15,408 bases of DNA from Actinomycetes bacterium (GTDB lineage Bacteria > Actinomycetota > Acidimicrobiia > Acidimicrobiales > Acidimicrobiaceae): positions 1-15,408 of the forward strand of contig JAJYFX010000010.1 of assembly GCA_021785315.1 (NCBI GenBank), read 5' to 3'. Shown here piece after piece: positions 10,135 through 15,408 of the stretch. The notes beneath the pieces were generated by a model. The model worked only from the letters and a program-made list of their open reading frames with translations. It was not told where the DNA came from and ran no database searches. The stretch's first letter is position 1, and the number at the start of each line of letters is the position of its first letter. Position numbers and translations under genes: made by a program.

Positions 10135-10377
10135 ATGAGTTTGGCTGCTTCTGTAGCTAGGCGTATAATTCGCTTGTATCAACTATCCCGAAATGGGAAG
10201 CCTTCACCTTGCCGGTATTTTCCCAGTTGTTCGCAGTACGCGTTGGAAGCTTACGAGATGCACGGCTTCTTGAAGGGGTCGTATCTTTCAGCAAAAAGAA
10301 TTGGCAGTTGCAATCCGCTGGGCAGTTCCGGGGTAGATCCCGTGCCAGATACATTTAGTTTAAGGAAATCCAAATGA
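10135..10377 (+). CDS. yidD: YidD membrane protein insertion efficiency factor
   Basis: This is a short (80-residue) YidD-family protein, known to assist YidC-dependent membrane insertion as a peripheral inner-membrane protein. The family pattern is clear: an N-terminal amphipathic helix (RRIIRLYQL), then PCRYFPSCSQYALEAYEMHG (25-44) with Cys26 and Cys32, and a third cysteine at 59 before the terminal DPVP (68-71). The usual triple-glycine stretch before DPVP is degraded to GSSG here. The ATG has GGTGG about 9 nt upstream. The last four bases overlap the yidC start (ATGA), implying translational coupling with its functional partner. Confidence 0.93.
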   Translation: MSLAASVARRIIRLYQLSRNGKPSPCRYFPSCSQYALEAYEMHGFLKGSYLSAKRIGSCNPLGSSGVDPVPDTFSLRKSK

Positions 10378-11399
10378 GTGCCATCGGCCAGATCTTCAAT
10401 CCGATCTTCGAGGTTGTTGCAGGGTTGCTTGCTTTTTACTACGGCTTGATTCATAACTATGCCGTTGCAATCGCGTTACTAACGATTACCGTAATGATCG
10501 TTTTGGCGCCATTGACTATCAAGAGTACGCGGTCGATGCTCGAGATGCAGAGAATACAGCCTGAGATGAAGAAGATTCAGGCAAAGTACAAGAATGACAA
10601 GGTTGCCCAGCAGGAGGCCCTTTCTCAGCTTTTCAAGGAGAATAAGGTTTCTCCAGCAGGAGGATGTCTTCCTATGCTGGCCCAATTTCCGCTCTTGTAT
10701 GTCATGTATCAGGTCATCAGAGGCCTTACTAACACCGTAGGAGTCAACCACACGGTTGCTCCAAAGTACATTAGCCATGCCACTGTGCTTTACCATGACC
10801 TAATTGCTTCTCACGGTCAGATGCAGTCTCTTGGGTTAAATCTTACGGAAACTGCCACAAAGGTCCACGGATTTACCAACGCGCTCCCCTACTATCTGGT
10901 CATCGTCGTAGCCGTTGTTTTGCAATATCTCCAGATGGCCCAAATTACAAGCAAGAATCCTCAGGCGGCGGCGGCGAATCCGCAGGCTCAGATGCTTCAG
11001 AAGTATACGCCGATCATCTTTGCGATCATCTACATTTCGATCCCTGCTGGTGTCAACCTTTATTTCATAGTCTCGAGTCTGTTTAGAATTGGCCAGCAAG
11101 AGCTGATGTACCGTCATGATCCAGTACTGAAAAAGCATGCACAGGCCAATGCGGAGGCTCGTGCGGCCGGCACCGAATCGATCGAGCATGTGAAGCCGAA
11201 ACAGAGCCCATTGAAGGCGCTGTTTTCATCGATTAAAGATGTTGGGGCAAAGGGCGAAGCTAATCCCAGAGATAATTTTGGCACAACGGGACGCGGTTCC
11301 AGCAATAATGGTAACAGCAGGCCGAGTAACAATGGCCAGAAACGCCCTGGGCAGCCAAGACCCAAGGGTCAGGGCAGGAACAATAAGAGAAATCGTTAA
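10374..11399 (+). CDS. yidC: YidC/Oxa1 membrane protein insertase
   Basis: This insertase inserts and folds inner-membrane proteins, alone or with SecYEG. The protein has 341 residues, with hydrophobic segments at about 16-48, 97-118, 171-190 and 212-237. Between the first two is the cytoplasmic charged coiled-coil hairpin (MLEMQRIQPEMKKIQAKYK, 55-73), typical of the family. It lacks the large periplasmic domain of gram-negative YidC, as expected for a gram-positive type. The C-terminal tail from about 245 is basic, and from about 300 it becomes low-complexity (Gly, Asn, Pro, Arg, Lys), a probable ribosome-contacting extension. The ATG has AAGGA 7 nt upstream and overlaps the yidD stop codon. 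Confidence 0.96.
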   Translation: MSAIGQIFNPIFEVVAGLLAFYYGLIHNYAVAIALLTITVMIVLAPLTIKSTRSMLEMQRIQPEMKKIQAKYKNDKVAQQEALSQLFKENKVSPAGGCLPMLAQFPLLYVMYQVIRGLTNTVGVNHTVAPKYISHATVLYHDLIASHGQMQSLGLNLTETATKVHGFTNALPYYLVIVVAVVLQYLQMAQITSKNPQAAAANPQAQMLQKYTPIIFAIIYISIPAGVNLYFIVSSLFRIGQQELMYRHDPVLKKHAQANAEARAAGTESIEHVKPKQSPLKALFSSIKDVGAKGEANPRDNFGTTGRGSSNNGNSRPSNNGQKRPGQPRPKGQGRNNKRNR

Positions 11400-11454
11400 T
11401 GCCAGCGCCGGGGCGTGTTCAATTTAAAAATCGTTTGCATAGACAGGTTTAGTT

Positions 11455-12387
11455 ATGGAATGGGTAGAAACGACAGGAAAGACTGTCGAAGAAGCAAAAG
11501 AAATGGCGCTCGATATTTTAGGAGTAGACCATATCGACGCGGAATTTGAGATTTTGGAAGAACCTAAATCGGGATTTCTCGGGCTTAGCAAGAAGTTAGC
11601 ACGGGTCAAAGCCAGGGTAAAGCCAGCAGTGCCGCGAGCTAAGGATACCAGGCGGCCCAGGAAGCGCAAGGTTCGAGAGGAGTCCGACAAGCCAAAGGCA
11701 GCTGCCGCAAAACAAGCAGCTCCCGTAGCTGAAGAACCGGCTCCTGAGGCGTCGAAGAGTGCATTGAGAAGTAGCGAGCCGGCGCTCGGGCGCACGGCCG
11801 AAAGGTCTGGCTCAAGGAATGCCAATAAGAGTCCAAGGAAGATCTCAACTGAGACTAATGAGGAGAAAGTACCTGAAATGGAATCTGAATCAATGTCGCT
11901 CGCAGAGCAGGCTACCGTTGCACAGACCTTTCTCGCAGGCATATTAAATGAGATTGGGTTGGAAGGAACGGTCGCTGTCGAGGGAATCGATGGCGAGACA
12001 ATAAATATTTCTGTGACTGGCACTGAACTTGGGTTGCTGATAGGTCCTAGGGGAACTGTGCTGTCGGCCGTTCAGGACATGACTAGGACGGTAGTGCAGC
12101 GAAACTCTGGCGGTAGGTCGGGTCGTATCGTGGTCGATATCGATGGATATCGCGAGAAGCGACGTGCTGCTTTGGAGGCATTTGCTCGAAAGCTGGCCGA
12201 AGAAGTTCGGGAAACCGGTGTCAGCAAGGTCTTTGAGGCTATGAGTTCTTCAGACCGCAAAATTGTGCATGACGTAATCGGAGAGGTATCTGGCGTCAAG
12301 ACTCGTTCCGAAGGCTATGAGCCGCGGAGATACGTGGTCGTAGAGGCGGCAACGGACGACGCAATAGAAGAAGCTCAGGCTGAGTAG
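11455..12387 (+). CDS. jag: Jag/KhpB-type RNA-binding protein (Jag_N, KH, R3H)
   Basis: This 310-residue RNA-binding protein has the Jag domain order. Residues 1-52 are the Jag_N domain with the SGFLGL motif (39-44). Residues 58-150 form a long charged, Ala/Lys/Glu-rich linker of low complexity. A KH domain follows with the GxxG-type loop IGPRG (196-200). A C-terminal R3H domain has SSSDRKIVHDVI (264-275) and TRSEGYEPRRYVVV (283-296). In firmicutes KhpB acts with KhpA in post-transcriptional control of cell-wall and division genes; the role here is inferred from the family. It sits 55 bp after yidC and 2 bp before rsmG, the conserved yidC-jag-rsmG order. The ATG has AGG 7 nt upstream. Confidence 0.95.
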   Translation: MEWVETTGKTVEEAKEMALDILGVDHIDAEFEILEEPKSGFLGLSKKLARVKARVKPAVPRAKDTRRPRKRKVREESDKPKAAAAKQAAPVAEEPAPEASKSALRSSEPALGRTAERSGSRNANKSPRKISTETNEEKVPEMESESMSLAEQATVAQTFLAGILNEIGLEGTVAVEGIDGETINISVTGTELGLLIGPRGTVLSAVQDMTRTVVQRNSGGRSGRIVVDIDGYREKRRAALEAFARKLAEEVRETGVSKVFEAMSSSDRKIVHDVIGEVSGVKTRSEGYEPRRYVVVEAATDDAIEEAQAE

Positions 12388-12389
12388 TA

Positions 12390-13031
12390 TTGCGCGACCT
12401 TTCCTTTGAGCAGCGCAGTTGGCTATTAAGAGCTCAGGAGATTGGCTTTATCGGCCCCAAGCCCGTTGAATCGGTTTACGAGCATGCTTTAGGTTTTGCA
12501 GATTCCATAGATGAGATAATGAGGACGGGATTGCTTCCGTCCTCTTTTTTTAGCGCCGATCTGGGATCTGGCGCAGGAGTGCCGGGTTTGTTTTTGAGCT
12601 CCTGGTTTGCGGATTCGAACTTTTTGCTCATCGATTCGATGATGAAACGTTCGCTATTTCTTGAGGAAATGGTTTCAGTTCTGGGTTTGGGGCAAAGGGT
12701 CGCCATATTTGGCGGCAGAAGCGAGGAATGCGCTAATCTACCCGGGTATGGCTTGTCATTTGATTTAGTAACTGCGAGGGGCTTTGCTTCACCAGCAGCT
12801 ACAGCCGAGAATGCTAGCGGATTATTGAAGATGGGCGGGGTATTGTTGGTATCGGAGCCGCCGGACTCACCGGTTGGACGCTGGCCGGAAGACGGATTGG
12901 AACTTCTTGGATTTTCGCCGCCAACTTTTGCTAGATTTAAGTTCTCTTACTGCTGGATGATTAAGAATCGTAGAGTTCGAGGAAAGTATCCTCGCGACGT
13001 AGGTATTCCAGAGAAGTATCCGTTGTTTTAA
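12390..13031 (+). CDS. rsmG: 16S rRNA (guanine527-N7)-methyltransferase
   Basis: RsmG (GidB) transfers a methyl group from S-adenosylmethionine to N7 of G527 in 16S rRNA; its loss gives low-level streptomycin resistance in several bacteria. At 213 residues it is of normal length. The SAM-binding motif I is ADLGSGAGVPGL (56-67), followed by the acidic strand LLIDSMMKRSLFL (79-91), the VTARGFAS motif (127-134), and the C-terminal YPRDVGIPEKYPL (200-212). The start must be TTG at 12390: an in-frame TGA lies at 12381-12383 and the first Met is residue 44. The ribosome-binding site is weak, and the 2-bp distance from the jag stop codon suggests coupled translation. Confidence 0.95.
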   Translation: MRDLSFEQRSWLLRAQEIGFIGPKPVESVYEHALGFADSIDEIMRTGLLPSSFFSADLGSGAGVPGLFLSSWFADSNFLLIDSMMKRSLFLEEMVSVLGLGQRVAIFGGRSEECANLPGYGLSFDLVTARGFASPAATAENASGLLKMGGVLLVSEPPDSPVGRWPEDGLELLGFSPPTFARFKFSYCWMIKNRRVRGKYPRDVGIPEKYPLF

Positions 13032-13032
13032 T

Positions 13033-13050
13033 TTGTTCCACGTGGAACAA
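13033..13050. promoter_or_regulatory. parS site 1 (ParB binding, chromosome centromere)
   Basis: This is a perfect 18-bp palindrome with core TGTTCCACGTGGAACA around CACGTG. It belongs to the parS family (consensus close to TGTTTCACGTGAAACA) with symmetrical T-to-C and A-to-G changes. It starts one base after the rsmG stop codon. ParB, encoded 0.9 kb downstream, is the expected ligand, loading here as a CTP-dependent clamp and spreading to build the partition complex. Confidence 0.93.
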
Positions 13051-13068
13051 TCATATGGAGGTTCTCTC

Positions 13069-13086
13069 ATGTTCCACGTGGAACAT
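13069..13086. promoter_or_regulatory. parS site 2, overlapping a leader start codon
   Basis: This is a second perfect 18-bp palindrome with the same 16-bp core as site 1. The centres are 36 bp apart (13041.5 and 13077.5), about 3.4 helical turns. Its first three bases are the ATG of a short reading frame with a strong ribosome-binding site, so ParB binding and translation initiation share the same DNA. Confidence 0.93.
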
Positions 13087-13140
13087 CAAAAAAGTGCTCA
13101 AGTATCGGCAGATACAGCCGATAATGGGCTATGGTTTTAG
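13069..13140 (+). CDS. Putative 23-codon parA leader ORF arising in parS
   Basis: An ATG at 13069 lies 7 nt after GGAGG (13057-13061), one of the best ribosome-binding sites in the window. It opens a 23-codon frame beginning MFHVEH, encoded by the parS palindrome, and ending in GLWF before TAG at 13138-13140. The frame is in phase with parA, whose TTG start lies 21 nt beyond the stop codon. It is either a leader peptide or the remnant of an N-terminal ParA extension cut by a stop codon. Related parS-encoded N-termini are, to my recollection, found at the start of some rsmG or parA proteins. Translation is not proven. Confidence 0.4.
   Translation: MFHVEHQKSAQVSADTADNGLWF
13103..13123 (+). 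repeat. Hairpin in the parA leader
   Basis: TATCGGC at 13103-13109 and GCCGATA at 13117-13123 form a perfect 7-bp stem with a 7-nt loop. There is no following T-run, so it is not a standard intrinsic terminator for rsmG. It lies inside the short leader frame, so ribosomes translating that frame would melt it. A regulatory role for parA is inference. Confidence 0.5.
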
Positions 13141-13161
13141 CGCGGGCTGGAAGGAAATAAA

Positions 13162-13941
13162 TTGTCAGAAGCTAGCAATGGAGTGCGCGTTATCGCAATT
13201 GCCAACCAGAAGGGCGGCGTTGGAAAAACAACTACGGCGGTCAACCTAGCAGCCGCGCTGGCTGAGATGGGTAACAGGATCTTGGTAATCGATCTGGATC
13301 CGCAGGGCAACGCCGGTACCGGGATGGGCGTCGATGCGAGGGCCTTGGATTACACCATTTATGACGTGCTCATGAAGGACATTCCGATCGAGGACGCCAT
13401 AGAACCAACGGCTGTCAAGAACTTATTCGCGTGTGCCTCGACAATCGATCTGGCGGGAGCGGAAATTGAGCTTGTTTCGACTTTTTCCCGCGAACTGCGA
13501 TTGCGCAAGGCTTTGCAGCCTGTTTTAGAGGATTACGACTTTATTTTCATTGACTGTCCCCCATCGCTTGGACTTCTTACCATCAATGCTCTTTGCGCGG
13601 CAACAGAGATCATGGTGCCAATTCAGTGCGAGTATTATGCGCTTGAGGGACTTAGCCAGCTTTTTAGAAATGTAAAGCTTGTGCAGAACAGCTTGAACGC
13701 CTCGTTGGATATTTCTACCGTAGTGCTGACAATGTACGATGCGCGAACCAAGCTTGCGGAGCAAGTGGTGGAGGATGTTAGAAACTTCTACGGCGATAAG
13801 GTTTGTAGAAATGTTATTCCGCGTGCAGTCAGAATCTCTGAGGCTCCTTCATTTGGGCAACCTATTACAGTCTTCGATCCGCATTCAAGAGGCGCTATTG
13901 CCTATAGGGAGCTGGCCAAGGAGGTTATGAATGTCGCGTAA
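13162..13941 (+). CDS. parA: Chromosome partitioning ATPase ParA (Soj)
   Basis: ParA is a deviant-Walker ATPase that binds DNA non-specifically as an ATP dimer and moves ParB-parS complexes apart. The protein has 259 residues. The deviant Walker A KGGVGKTT (17-24) has the signature lysine, followed by the A-prime motif IDLDPQGNA (43-51) and Walker B FIFIDCPP (128-135). The start is TTG at 13162, supported by AAGGA six nt upstream (GGAAGGAAATAAA before the TTG). An in-frame TAG 24 nt before the TTG (13138-13140) rules out a longer product unless it is read through. The last 11 bases overlap parB. Two parS sites and a leader frame precede it, so repression by ParB is likely. Confidence 0.96.
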   Translation: MSEASNGVRVIAIANQKGGVGKTTTAVNLAAALAEMGNRILVIDLDPQGNAGTGMGVDARALDYTIYDVLMKDIPIEDAIEPTAVKNLFACASTIDLAGAEIELVSTFSRELRLRKALQPVLEDYDFIFIDCPPSLGLLTINALCAATEIMVPIQCEYYALEGLSQLFRNVKLVQNSLNASLDISTVVLTMYDARTKLAEQVVEDVRNFYGDKVCRNVIPRAVRISEAPSFGQPITVFDPHSRGAIAYRELAKEVMNVA

Positions 13942-14848
13942 AGGTGGTCTGGGACGAGGGCTTGGGTCGCTTCTTCCTATTGGCGAGAGGGGAGAGGAGA
14001 GTTCAATTTATCGAGAGCTGCCCTTGGCCTCGATTTCTCCGAATTCAAATCAGCCAAGAAAGGCCTTCGACGAAGAAGGTCTGAATGCCTTGTCAGCTTC
14101 CATAGCGGCTATAGGGGTTCTCCAGCCAATTTTGGTTAGGACAACATCTGAGAACAGTTATGAGATCATAGCGGGGGAGAGGCGCTTTCGGGCGGCCAAA
14201 CGTGCTGGGCTGGATCGAATTCCGGCGCTGGTTCAAAGTGCCGATGAGCTTTCATCGCTTGAGAGGGCAGTAGTAGAAAATCTCCATCGGCAGGATCTTA
14301 ATCCGTTGGAAGAGGCCTCTGCGTATCAGCAGTTGATAGAGGACTTTGGTTTGACCCACGAAACACTTGCGCTGCGTATGGGCAAATCCCGTGTGTCGAT
14401 CACCAACTCACTGAGAATCTTGCAGTTACCGCCGAGTATTTTGAGCATGATTGCCCAGGGACTAATTTCCGCTGGGCATGCCCGTGCTCTGCTTGGCTCT
14501 CCCGACAGAGGCTTTCAGGAAAGGCTTGCTCGCAGGATTGCCGACGAGGGTCTATCCGTCCGGGTGGCGGAGGAAGAGATTCGCAAGGAGCGGGAGTCCG
14601 TAGCTGATGCTGTCCCGGAAGGCGGATCGACGCTGTCCCGGAGCGCCAGCGGGAAGGTGGCATCGAAGCCGGCCGTCGTGCTCGAGCTCGAAGAGATTCT
14701 AGAGGATTTGTTTTCGACGAGGGTCAAAGTGGATTTTCTCTCTTCTGATCCCTCGATCCAAAGGGGTAAAGTCGTTATAGAGTTTGCCAGCCTTGAGGAT
14801 CTGGAGCGCATATACAAGGTGATATTGGCAGATTCCTTAGAGCAATAG
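13931..14848 (+). CDS. parB: Chromosome partitioning protein ParB (Spo0J)
   Basis: ParB is a CTP-dependent DNA clamp that binds parS, spreads and forms the centromere complex driven by ParA. The protein has 305 residues. The N-terminal KGGLGRGLGSLLP (4-16) matches the conserved peptide that stimulates ParA ATPase. The CTP-binding N-terminal domain includes NQPRKAF (40-46), the GERRFRA box (82-88) and ENLHRQDLNPLEEA (116-129). A helix-turn-helix for parS recognition lies at about 140-165, followed by a linker and a C-terminal dimerisation domain (about 247-302). The ATG has a perfect AAGGAGG with a 6-nt spacer (13918-13924) inside parA. The gene overlaps parA by 11 bp, indicating coupled expression. 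Confidence 0.97.
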   Translation: MSRKGGLGRGLGSLLPIGERGEESSIYRELPLASISPNSNQPRKAFDEEGLNALSASIAAIGVLQPILVRTTSENSYEIIAGERRFRAAKRAGLDRIPALVQSADELSSLERAVVENLHRQDLNPLEEASAYQQLIEDFGLTHETLALRMGKSRVSITNSLRILQLPPSILSMIAQGLISAGHARALLGSPDRGFQERLARRIADEGLSVRVAEEEIRKERESVADAVPEGGSTLSRSASGKVASKPAVVLELEEILEDLFSTRVKVDFLSSDPSIQRGKVVIEFASLEDLERIYKVILADSLEQ

Positions 14849-14885
14849 TAAAGATTGAGGATCATTCTTTAGTTAATACACAAGG

Positions 14886-14906
14886 TGTGGATAACTTTGT
14901 GGATTA
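14886..14906 (-). promoter_or_regulatory. DnaA-box pair between parB and the convergent gene
   Basis: TGTGGATAA at 14886-14894 is a perfect DnaA box in reverse orientation. TGTGGATTA at 14898-14906, one mismatch, follows 12 bp later and overlaps the stop codon of the convergent gene. The 12-bp start-to-start spacing is the same as that of the 9110/9122 pair in the origin. The site lies about 5.7 kb from the main cluster. The function (DnaA titration or regulation) is inferred. Confidence 0.55.
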
Positions 14907-15407
14907 CGTTGAGATAAATTGGCGGAAATTGCCTGAGGTCCATTCGCTCATCGCTTTTGTAATGGCAAAAGACGTCTTAGGAGTGTAGAGAACCCAGAAG
15001 GAGGCGTCCTGTATCGAGAGTACTATTGCGGTCATCTTGGTTTCTCGCAGAACAGGGACGTTCATACCGACGACAGCCACTTCTAAGTGGCAATCGGGGG
15101 CATTCATGTGTTTGGCAATGAGCTTCGCCAATGCTAAACCGCTTGCTGAGGCATATGAAAATCCCTGGTAGAAGTAGATTTCCTGTTTGCCTTTTTGCTC
15201 TTCGATGTGTATGCATATATCTGATCTCAAGGCATTGGCCAACGCTGCAAGTGCGGATGGATCTGGATGCATGATGACCTGCGCACGAGCCCCCTTGAAG
15301 GCAAGAGCAGATCTGAGCAGTTCTGCCGGCCCGTCCATGAAGCCTTGATGGGTTATGACAATGTTGAGTTCATTGATTGGTGAGGTTTGAGATCGTATTA
15401 TCTCCAT
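14904..15407 (-). CDS. C-terminal part of an amidase-like (Amidase_3) protein, probable CwlM-type pseudoenzyme
   Basis: The gene runs off the window edge; 167 residues are visible, and the first Met is probably internal. The segment ADxxISIHxN of zinc N-acetylmuramoyl-L-alanine amidases is recognisable as RSDICIHIEE (61-70, His67). The late motif LRxTxMPAVLVExGF is recognisable as VLRETKMTAIVLSIQD (119-134). The final catalytic glutamate of that motif is Ser131. The loop after the first strand that normally carries a zinc-binding His and Glu appears collapsed (NIVITHQGFMDGPAELL, 15-31). Catalytic activity is therefore doubtful. In Mycobacterium the pseudo-amidase CwlM (a PknB substrate that activates MurA) lies convergent to parB, the same place and orientation. 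The family call is fairly sure; CwlM orthology is inference. Confidence 0.6.
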   Translation of the reverse strand: MEIIRSQTSPINELNIVITHQGFMDGPAELLRSALAFKGARAQVIMHPDPSALAALANALRSDICIHIEEQKGKQEIYFYQGFSYASASGLALAKLIAKHMNAPDCHLEVAVVGMNVPVLRETKMTAIVLSIQDASFWVLYTPKTSFAITKAMSEWTSGNFRQFIST

Positions 15408-15408
15408 T

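Noticed and set aside
11424..12023. Minus-strand open frame of 199 codons opposite jag
   Set aside because: Its Ser/Ala-rich translation mirrors the Jag linker codons. Jag has clear domains and a coherent operon position, so this frame is not a gene.
14849..14871. TAAAGA/TCTTTA hairpin as a terminator for parB
   Set aside because: The stem is only 6 bp, nearly all A/T, with an 11-nt loop and no T-run; it is too weak to call an intrinsic terminator.

Overview
This window is the replication-origin neighbourhood of a bacterial chromosome, most likely from an actinobacterium. The leftward order dnaA-dnaN-recF-dciA(DUF721)-gyrB-gyrA, the rightward order rpmH-rnpA-yidD-yidC-jag-rsmG-parA-parB, and a convergent amidase-like gene after parB match the arrangement known from Mycobacterium and relatives. 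Base composition is only about half G+C, unlike high-GC Streptomyces or Mycobacterium. A moderate-GC lineage such as the Acidimicrobiia is a reasonable guess, but this is inference from gene order and composition only.

Left arm (1-9082, all minus strand, transcribed away from the origin): dnaA, dnaN, recF, dciA, gyrB and gyrA encode initiation, the sliding clamp, gap repair, helicase loading and supercoil control. dnaN-recF-dciA-gyrB-gyrA are separated by only 21-53 bp and look like one operon. A 240-bp gap between dnaA and dnaN carries a perfect 20-bp inverted repeat whose arms contain DnaA-box-like sequence. Positions 1-262, downstream of gyrA, hold no gene that I can see.

Origin (about 9055-9625): two perfect DnaA boxes and three one-mismatch boxes lie in the same orientation. 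They are followed by an AT-rich stretch (about 24% G+C over 9321-9400), with a probable dnaA promoter facing left, a probable rpmH promoter facing right and a long rpmH leader.

Right arm (9626-14848, all plus strand): rpmH, rnpA, yidD, yidC, jag and rsmG (ribosome, RNase P, membrane insertion, RNA binding and rRNA methylation), then a 130-bp gap with two perfect 18-bp parS palindromes 36 bp apart, then parA and parB, which overlap. The second parS contains the start codon of a 23-codon reading frame with a strong ribosome-binding site. That frame is in phase with parA and ends at a TAG just upstream of the parA TTG start. A pair of DnaA boxes lies after parB. The last gene (14904 to the window edge, minus strand) is the C-terminal part of a degenerate zinc-amidase-like protein, comparable in place and nature to mycobacterial CwlM.

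Every complete gene is co-directional with replication fork movement from the origin; only the edge amidase-like gene runs the other way. No mobile element, CRISPR array, tRNA or rRNA gene was recognised. The coding content is ordinary core genome. The points of interest are in the non-coding DNA (parA leader, dnaA-dnaN repeat, distal DnaA-box pair) and in a few residue-level oddities (GyrB Asn450, the pseudo-amidase).
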